A stretch of 64,000 bases of DNA from Phycomyces blakesleeanus NRRL 1555(-). Taxonomy: Eukaryota > Mucoromycota > Mucoromycetes > Mucorales > Phycomycetaceae. Below the pieces are notes generated by a model. It did no database searches. It was not told the origin of the DNA and worked only from the letters and a program-made list of their open reading frames with translations. This document shows positions 56,606 to 64,000 of the stretch, piece after piece. Position numbers and translations under genes: made by a program. The stretch is from positions 575,367 through 639,366 of the forward strand of contig NW_017265148.1 in the NCBI RefSeq assembly GCF_001638985.1, written 5' to 3'. Each line of letters opens with the position of its first letter. The stretch's first letter is position 1.

Positions 56606-57078
56606 TGCTTCAAGTAAGAAGCAACAAAAGAATAGAAAAAGAAGAGGAAGGAGAGGAATGTGAAGAAGAATAAACAAGTACTTTAAAGATATTATTTCCT
56701 TTCTCTATTCTGGGGTCAAGAAGAAGGAATGGATTAAGAAAAGTGAATATTTGATGAACAATCGTATTTCAAAGTATCGATCACGGGGAAAGAATTCAAG
56801 AAGTCTGGCTCATACCAAAACCTCTTTCTTTTTTCTTTTCTCCTTCTCCCCTTTTCTTTTCATTTATTATTATTATTCTTCCTACCACCAATTATCGTCA
56901 ACTGCTTTTTCTCAATCTTTCTCAATTTATCATATATACACATATAGCCCATTATTGTTCTTTACAGTCTTTTCTCTGTATTTTCCGCTTTCTCTATAAG
57001 CAGTTTTTTTAATAAAAAAGAAAGGTACTTTAGGTAGACTTTTTAATATACTAATATGAAATTTAATGGTTACACTAT
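56606..57078. other. PIP5K upstream region
   Basis: 473 bp between the PIP5K ATG and the stop of the next gene; it holds the PIP5K promoter by position. Pyrimidine-rich stretch at 56820-56870 on the plus strand. No other gene. Confidence 0.45.
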
Positions 57079-57966
57079 CTACCAATTCTTGTCATGTTTT
57101 TGGTGATGATTTTGATTTTGATTGTGGTTATGGTTGGACTGGTTGTGATGGTTATGTTCCTTGTGGTGATCAACCACCTCATGAATAGCGAATCCAGTCA
57201 ACCCAACTGCAGCCGCTGCACCAGCCAATTTTAGACCAGTGTTTGATCCTGAAAAGAACGAACCAATTCCACCCGCCTTGGCCTCTGGCTGCTGAGTCTG
57301 CTGAGTCTGCTGAGCTGGAGGAGCTGGGTAACCATTCTGTTGTTGCTGCTGAGGGCCAGGATAGCTTTGGGGAGCAGGGTAGCCCTGAGGAGCAGGATAT
57401 CTCTGAGGATCTGGATAGCTAACACCGCCCTGGTATTGTTGTTGTGGAGCTGGGTATCCCTGCGGAGGAGGATAGGCACCTTGTCCACCATAACTGGGAG
57501 GGGTTTGTTTTTCTTGTTGAGCTTGGTATCCTTGCCCTTCGTAACTAGGAGGAGCCTGGCCTGGGGGAGGACCATATTGGCCTGGGGGAGGGCCATATTG
57601 ACCTGGAGGAGGACCATATTGACCTGGAGGAGGACCATATTGACCTGGAGGAGGACCATACTGGGATTGAGGTGGGGGTTGTCCGTATTGACCAGGATTT
57701 CCATACTGACCATCTCTACATACCAATCAATTCAGTCTACTAGATTCTGCACCTCGTTGGGTTGCCTTTTTTTCTCTTTATTTTTATTTTTTATTCTTAA
57801 GAAAAGCATAAACTCACTGCTTGTTATCAGACGATTGTGGAGCTTTCCATCCGCCTGCAATTGAAGATATAGGTAAGCTTGTCTGTATTATACGCGTAGA
57901 AATAAAACAGCCTTCAAATATCTATATTAGATAGCGATAATTACCTGGCTGTTGTGGGTTGTACAT
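57079..57966 (-). CDS. Gly/Tyr/Pro/Gln-repeat protein with His/Asn-rich tail (231 aa)
   Basis: Exons 57966-57945, 57854-57818 and 57715-57079 join in phase. The N-terminal half contains about five QYGPPPG heptads and then PQ/YPAP repeats, like a disordered GYP-type region. Next come Gln and Thr-Gln runs, then GIGSFFSGS and a small hydrophobic segment ([20 protein letters not shown], residues ~180-200) that could be one membrane-associated helix. The last ~30 residues are His/Asn/Gln-rich, which could bind metal. GYP-repeat proteins of this layout are common in fungi and plants but lack a firm function; I assign none. Intact. Confidence 0.8.
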
Positions 57967-58691
57967 GGTGAAAAATAAAGCAAGACTATGTATATATGTA
58001 TGTATGTATATAAGAGAAAGTAGATCAAAGGAAAAGGGGGGTAAAAATATCAGAATAAATAGACATGCAAGGCATAAAAGGGTGAGTCACACAACCGTAG
58101 TTGTCGGGAAGTAGTTGAGGAGTGTTTTGTCTTGGCACTTTGCAGCCTACAGTATTTCTATTTTGTCTAAAAAAGGTAACCAAATTGTCCAAAAAATTAA
58201 TTTTGATTCGCCCAGAAAAAAACTGACAACGTCTAAATTCAAAGTAGAAATACGGTGAGGATAAAAGGAGACTATTACAACCGCGATTTACAACTTAATC
58301 CTGGTTACTTTACATACAAACATAAATATGTACCTAAATACACAAGCACATACATATACACAAGTACACACACACACACGCGCGCGCGTATATATATATT
58401 AATATTATTTATTTATTTATTTTGCTTGTATATATGTATACATACATACACACACACAATTATATATATAAAGAGCACAAATGTGGCTAAATAGAGGATG
58501 ATGCGTGTTATGTGTGTGCGTATGTTACTTATATACGTATATACGTATATACATACAAGCATACAAACATATGTATATATATGTATATGAGTGAGTGAGT
58601 TCGTAAGTGCGTGCGTAAGTGCGTGAGTGAGTGAGTGAGTGAGTGAGTGAGTGAGAGTGTTGTATATGAATTGAATAAAGGTACATGAGAT
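57967..58691. other. Intergenic region with dense microsatellites
   Basis: (CA)n/(CG)n/(TA)n at 58367-58400, TA/CA repeats at 58430-58470 and a (TGAG)n tract at 58588-58655. No gene. Confidence 0.6.
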
Positions 58692-59759
58692 TTAAGAATG
58701 ATAATTGGCTAGATGATACACTAATCCTTCGCGAGTGGCATAGGCTTTGTTTCGCTTGCAGCCTGAAACAACACACTTGTAAATCTCATCACCTCTATGG
58801 GCACTAACAATATGATGGACAACATGAGTTTTTCGCTTGAAGCTCATTTGACAGGCAGGACAAAGTGTAGGATGGTAGGCATTGTCTAACAAGGTCTGCA
58901 GAGAGGCTGATATCTGAGACTTTTTCATGCGTGTAGGAGCCGGCCGTTTGGAAATTGTAACCGATTTCTTTGAAGCAACGAGTTGAACACTTGTAAAAAT
59001 ATATAAAAGAAAATTACGATGATATACAATGAAAATCGGATAAAATCGAACCAGATTTAATTGTATCTTTGTGAGTTAGATTTGGTTTCAACGCCCTCCA
59101 TTATAATAAATTGCGTTTTTGTACCTTGAATCAGATATCATAGTCACAGTGTGAGCATGCTCAAGATGATAACGCAGTCCAGGGCGTGAGCTATACGCAT
59201 GGTTACAGGTTGGATGAATACATCTGTATGCCTTAACTCCACTATGTAGTTTATAGTGCATATGGATATCAGATAAACTAGATCCTGTGTAGTAGCAGGA
59301 AGGACAAATTGGCGGTGGATAGCAGTGATCAATTAGTCCCATCAATAACCCTTTTTGGCCTTCTAGTCGGCGCCTTCCTGGACCAGCACGCTTTTGTTCG
59401 TTTTGCTGTAAATACACTTGGTGTGAATGTGCCAACATTGAGTTTTGGCGTGGGACCTGACCATCAATCCGAAACTGACTGCAATCATTAGGTTGTACCA
59501 ATGCAGTCTTGATGGAATTTTCATAATCCTCTGTTTGCCTAAAACAATGTAATTTAGTATAGATTGGGACATTAATTACAGATTTATATATAAACGAAAG
59601 CAACTTATATATATATATTATGTTCTTGCTATCTGAAAGAACTAGAAAAAGCAAACTTTTATTTTTTTACCATGGTGTCAAGAGACTCGGTAATTCTGTA
59701 TCGCTAGGTAGCTCCGAGGGATGTTGTTTAGGGTCAGTCGAACAAGTGCTCCCACTCAT
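58692..59759 (-). CDS. C2H2 zinc-finger protein (266 aa)
   Basis: Exons 59759-59671, 59538-59125 and 58989-58692 join in phase. The first ~100 residues are polar and unstructured with a basic GPGRRRLEG. Fingers come in two pairs. Pair 1 has CPSC...HYKLH (C-x2-C-x12-H-x3-H) and CIHPTC...HLEHAH (C-x4-C-x12-H-x4-H). Pair 2, after a basic linker (KKSVTISKRPAPTRMKK), has CPAC...HIVSAH (C-x2-C-x12-H-x4-H) and a longer CVVSGC...HLANYH. Probably a nuclear DNA-binding protein; targets unknown. The two pairs look like an internal duplication. Intact. Confidence 0.85.
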
Positions 59760-59947
59760 GATACAATGGTTCGTGTCCATGTTCTCATTCTTTCGCTACT
59801 CTCTCTTTTTGCTTTCGTCCAAAAAGACCGGCCAAACTATCACCACAGTCACGGTCGGAGCAATCGACACTCCAGCCCGAGAGAATATTCATATTAAATT
59901 ATTATTTTTACAGGCATTTACGATATTGTAATACCAATAAACTTATA

Positions 59948-61413
59948 TTAAAGAACTCTGTAACTATCTGCGCTTAGCCAACGTCCATCGTTCGATGCCT
60001 TTGGTTTGATTACATTGATTTTATCGAGGTATAATGGATCAATACGACCACCAAGATTATCAAATCCTAGTTGGGATACTTTTTGAGTGGCAGTTTCGCA
60101 AGCAACTCTCAGAGCAATTGTGGCTGATAATCCCTGACCAAGACAATATATGACACTGGCAATAAAAGTATCTCCTGCACCAACCGAGTCCACCACGCTG
60201 TCCGCTTTAATAGCCTTAACCTGCTCAACATGACCTGTTTTTCCTTCTAGGCAGGCAGCACCATATTCACCCCAAGTACAGAATAGAGTTGACCTTTTTT
60301 TTTTAAAGAAAAAAAAGACAATTAACAAATTAATACTTGGATCAACAAAAAATTAAAATATGTATCTCCTCGATTGCCTTACTCTGGTTTGCAGTCTGGT
60401 TTCACGGCTTCGAGAAAATCGTTTGCATTATTGAAGCCTCTTGCTTGCGCAAATATCTTTGAGAAAAATACAACATCACCCTATTGTATTCAAGTATGAA
60501 TTTCACAAGCTCCTTATAAACATTCAATGTTTTAAATTGATTCTCAATTCAACTCACATTTGACATGAGCAGATCAATGTCTTGCCGGTCAGGCTTTTCA
60601 AGCTCAACTGATATTGTCATCTTTGAACGCCAATTTTCTTTTTGACCTTTTGTCTCCAACCATCGAATCTGCAAAAGGGCCTCACTGATATTTCTGCCTT
60701 CAAAGTGGACCCATGTAAATGGTGCCGCGTTAAAATCGAATTGAATCGATTTTGTGAGGCTAGTCATCTCAATCTTGCGTATAAATTCATCCAACGTGAT
60801 TTCAAGCGTACTAAATATACCAGAGTTTAAGAATCTTAATCTTATATTAAACATTAAACATCAAATAATAATATCTTACTTGTTGCACGAAATAATAGTT
60901 CTTGATCCTGATGCCTCATTGTGGATGATGTAGGATGATGGCATACTTGACTGACGGTACAGACATGTTGTCATCTTAATTCCATTTGACTCCAGTTCAG
61001 AAAGAAGCCCACTTGGGGATATCTCGGGTATTTTTAGTTTGTATAATATCCAATGCTTAATAAACTTACGCCGAGGACTCTTTGCTGCCAATCGCCGACA
61101 TGCACCAAACATGAGTTTTTGGAAATTGAGTAAGAACACGACACGTATTGACACAATTTCCGCCGATTCTTTGCTCGGTAGAACTTGCTCGCAGCTTTGT
61201 ATCTTCGGCGGGAAAGTGGCTCACATGAAGAATAATATCATTATAAATTTGTCCAACAATCAAGGTGTGGGTTGTACGGTAGTGCATTGATGGATTGGGT
61301 GAAAGAGACCGAGTAGAAGGCGTAGGTGAACTGGATCGAGAATGGGTACTATCTTTACTTTCATCTACTTTCAAATTTACTCGAGAGCGCTTCTTGCTTG
61401 ATAGAAATCCCAT
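59948..61413 (-). CDS. PfkB-family sugar kinase, ketohexokinase-like (390 aa)
   Basis: ATP-dependent kinase of the ribokinase/PfkB family. Exons 61413-61070, 61011-60880, 60810-60558, 60480-60383 and 60293-59948 join in phase. The first ~45 residues are Ser/Pro-rich and basic. Substrate-binding features near residues 53-95 are the DI..H...PAEDTK segment and RIGGNCVNT. A central ASGSRTIIS fits ketohexokinase-like members. The C-terminus has the PfkB signature DSVGAGDTF, with GAGD at 314-317 and the catalytic Asp 317, preceded by TWGEYGAACL. The substrate cannot be settled from sequence; fructose or a related sugar is a guess. Divergent from the TCP11 gene. Intact. Confidence 0.9.
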
Positions 61414-61644
61414 TTAGATAAGTGTAAGTATATAAGTATATGTATAAAAGAGAATTTGGTATAATTTAAACAGAAAGAGGAAGAACAGGATTAAAGTAAA
61501 AGATGCATTTAAGCGAGTTAAAACTGTTTAAACATCCGCTTGCCACACACACACACACACACATGTTGTACTTCCATTAACCTTTTTGGCTATCCGCCTT
61601 CTCTCTCTTCCTTCTTCTTTTACGTACGCCAAAGTATATTTATA
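61414..61644. promoter_or_regulatory. Shared upstream region of sugar kinase and TCP11-family gene
   Basis: 231 bp between divergent starts, with a (CA)n tract at 61546-61562 and a pyrimidine-rich stretch (61595-61620) just before the TCP11 ATG. Confidence 0.45.
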
Positions 61645-63472
61645 ATGGAATCCATTCAACCTATTCTTACTGCTTCGAAAGAATTACTACACAACCTTGA
61701 ATTATGGTTCGATTCCCAGCCTCCCCAAGTCCAAAGTATTGCACGCATGGCACTAGAAGAATGTTGGAATAGTTATTATGCACTATCTGAGTCAATCAAA
61801 TCTCAGGACATCGAGCAGCAGAGAGAAAATGTCGCAGCACTCTATCTTGACATAGCAAGACTTAAGGCCACATTGGGACTTGAAGGGTCTGAAGCAGCTC
61901 AACAACAACAAGTACTCCGTAGCTGGATGGAATCTCGTGAACCCGACGCAATCCCACATCTCACACAAGCCGAACAAGTCCTGAAGACATTACCAATCCA
62001 ATCTTCTCATCCGCCAATCCCACCCTCTCCAACACCACGTCCCGAGCGACTTGCACTCCAGCAAACTCCACCGGACGAAGAACATGTCCACGTGAGCCCC
62101 GAACAGTTGTCTCGGCTGCTGACAGGCTATGCACCGGCATCAGGTCGATCCCATGAACAGATTGCGCATGAGATCATTATGGATCCTGAGTTTAAGCTCT
62201 ACAAACGAGAACCAGACACAGATCTCGAATCGAGAGTACGAACGATTGCTACCAAAGCATTCTTTGACCGAGTTGCAGAAGAACTAGATAATGGTCACTC
62301 AGAAAAGTCTATTCCATCTTTAATGAATGATATCCGCACAGTAAATAAACCATATTGTAGTTTATTTATTTTTTGGAAACATTTTTCTTATTATCTTTAT
62401 TTGTGATTTGTAGCGTTTAGTAGCCTTGGTACGTGAAGGAAGTCCATGGGTCGAGCGTATAAAAGAAGCTATTGATATTGAATTGATCGAGCAAGAAACA
62501 AAGAAGGGCGCCTTTGATCTTGAGAAAACATTGGACATGATTGTGGATTTTATGCTGCAAATGTGTGCACCAGCTAGGGATGAAGCAATTCAGGCCATTC
62601 GTTCCCTGCCTCGGTCGGTGGACAAAATAAGGGCTATTCTTGAAACACTCGAGGACATGTTGTTTGATTTGATGAACTTCCGCTTGCGTGCCCTTCGCCC
62701 AGCACTTATACCAATGGCTGTGAGCTATGAAAGAGCTCGTTTTGCAGAAGCTCTAAGCCATGGTCAAGCAGGGTTAGCAAAGACCCGAAGCTGGTTGCAA
62801 AAAGCTTATCGGCGTGTTAATGAGGCCAACAAACAAAGAGTGCCTGCAGAAGCAGCCAAAAGACCACAAGCTTTTCCTTCAAAAGATATGGTATTTGAAG
62901 AAGCATTTGTATCTCTCTTGACCTCCACCGATCCTCTGATACGTATTACCTGCCCCGAGACATTATTGTTGGATGTTGACCGACTGGCAGACTACCAGCA
63001 GCACGTACATCGTATAACAACGGTGGCCGCTCTTTTAATGCTAACACGTAACTTTGGTGGAACCGGAGATCTGACAAAGCTTACAAATACGCTGAGTGTG
63101 ATACTAGAAGATTCTGCAACAGTACCGATTGATCATCTCACGGTCGAGATTGGGCAACACATCAAAAACCCGTCTGTTCCTCACACTATGGTCAGATCGA
63201 TGGTTGAGAAAACACTGACTCACAATGATATGGTATACACACTACTTGCACGTAGAGTTGGATCTGTTTTGCGCCATCACCTTCACACTGGTCAGCTTGT
63301 AGAGCAAGATACACTGGTGAGCAGCGGACTTGGCTATGTTCGTCAACCCCTGAAAGACCTGTCCCAAAGGTTGTATGTTCTTGTTCATCACAACAGACAA
63401 GTATACCAGCCTTGGTATGACACCATTATTCAAGACGAACAAGAGGGTATTCATGTTAACCCTACCCCTTAA
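61645..63472 (+). CDS. TCP11/SOK1-family protein (584 aa)
   Basis: Exons 61645-62340 and 62414-63472 join in phase at a 73-nt intron. The family includes mammalian TCP11 and yeast Sok1, linked to cAMP/PKA signalling. Mostly helical: N-terminal helices (residues ~1-110), a Pro-rich linker (HPPIPPSPTPRP, ~125-150), then the TCP11 domain. Visible are AHEIIMDPEFKLYKREP, SLMNDIRTRLVALVREGSPW across the splice junction, MLQMCAPARDEAIQAIR, MNFRLRALRPALIPMAVSYER and the C-terminal VHRITTVAALLMLTRNFGG. I chose ATG 61645; an upstream ATG in frame would add a low-complexity leader. Intact. Confidence 0.92.
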
Positions 63473-63679
63473 CAAATGAACATAGTATTCTTACAGCATT
63501 GAACCATAGACGAGGTTTTTTTTTCTTCTATCATATTGTAAATCTTCATTTAAATCAATACAGACAGCTTGCATGTAAAATTGCTTTGTAGAGCGTTGGA
63601 TTTGCTTTATTGAATTTTATTTGCGTGTACATGTACGTGTACGCGTGCGCACATGTGTATGCTATTTTATTTGAAAGTC
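63473..63679. other. Convergent 3' intergenic region
   Basis: Between the stops of the TCP11-family gene and capping protein alpha. Alternating ACGTGTACG-like repeats at 63623-63650. No gene. Confidence 0.5.
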
Positions 63680-64000
63680 TTATTTCTGGGATAACTCGTT
63701 ACCAATTTTGTAGTTCATGATCTTGTTCCAGTCCAACTTGTTACGAGTCAGCGGCAAAGCTCTACGCAAACCCTTAAATGCATTCTCGGCTAATTCTTCA
63801 TAGCTATTGTTTACAGCTGTGTGATACCGTTTATCAAATGTCGTAATTTCCTTGACGATAGCCTTGGCTGTCACTGTAACATCCTTTGACAAAATAATAA
63901 TAGTAAATAAGTGGATTTGTATTATTATTATTTTCCTTTATAGAAACATACTTCTTTAAAGGTAACCGTCGAATCAGACTTCTTGTCCGAGTTTAGCTGA
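63680..64000 (-). CDS. CAP1: F-actin-capping protein alpha subunit, C-terminal part (runs off the window)
   Basis: Alpha subunit of the heterodimer that caps actin barbed ends. The window holds exon 63883-63680 and part of the previous exon (64000-63952), with a 68-nt GT-AG intron between. The last ~67 residues show the family's C-terminal block: EITTFDKRYHTAVNNSYEEL, AFKGLRRALPLTRNKLDWN, KIMNYKIGNE. This region contains the tentacle that binds actin. The 5' part lies beyond 64000. Confidence 0.92.

Noticed and set aside
57340..57864. Plus-strand 174-codon frame rich in Arg, Leu and Trp
   Set aside because: Antisense of the QYGPPPG repeats of the minus-strand gene.

Overview
The window is eukaryotic nuclear DNA from a fungus. 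Coding genes carry short GT-AG introns (about 50-125 nt), intergenic DNA is very AT-rich, and the gene set (Cwc2, a SUR7/PalI membrane protein, WrbA-type flavodoxins, a Mss4-type PIP5 kinase, a TCP11/SOK1 protein, F-actin capping protein alpha) together with the transposon families (CACTA/tnp2, OTU-linked MULEs, Tc1/mariner, Ty3/gypsy, a LINE) suggests an early-diverging fungus, probably Mucoromycota. The species is not determinable from the sequence; the phylum is an inference.

Layout. 1-38 kb is a transposon graveyard with two tRNA-Leu genes. It holds tRNA-Leu(AAG) with a gypsy LTR and gag just downstream (1.07-2.96 kb); a broken gypsy pol between inverted arms (2.9-5.7 kb); a CACTA element with target duplication (6.2-12.5 kb); Tc1 and MULE remnants (12.7-14.1 kb); a cluster of three decayed spliced genes (15.1-18.2 kb); a fold-back repeat (19.35-19.99 kb); tRNA-Leu(CAA) with two gypsy LTRs downstream (20.2-21.2 kb); a second CACTA element with a dead transposase and an intact divergent accessory gene (21.2-26.1 kb); MULE copy A (26.2-28.8 kb); a Tc1 element with TIRs and TA duplication (29.3-30.65 kb); and LTR remnants around MULE copy B, whose gene includes an OTU-type cysteine protease domain and which itself contains a 5'-truncated LINE (30.7-37.9 kb). 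An intact gag-like gene without LTRs or pol lies at 38.3-39.7 kb, and 39.7-44 kb is empty.

44-64 kb is ordinary, compact, intact genic DNA: CWC2 (-), a MITE-like repeat in a 3.7 kb gap, a SUR7-family protein (+), two divergently transcribed WrbA-like paralogues, a PIP5 kinase (-), a Gly/Tyr/Pro-repeat protein (-), a C2H2 zinc-finger protein (-), a pfkB sugar kinase (-) divergent from a TCP11-family gene (+), and the 3' end of capping protein alpha (-) running off the right edge. For the complete genes I traced the exons by hand; splice phases close and the total lengths are whole codons.

The most interesting signals are: (1) gypsy LTRs starting 51 and 74 bp downstream of two different tRNA-Leu genes in the same orientation, suggesting Pol III-targeted integration; (2) dead elements mostly broken by in-frame stops explainable by C-to-T or G-to-A changes, with three transposases each having lost a catalytic acid through an apparent G-to-A change; (3) CACTA element 2, whose unrecognised accessory gene is intact beside a destroyed transposase; (4) a cryptic six-exon mini-gene at 15.1-15.7 kb; (5) the lone gag-like gene.
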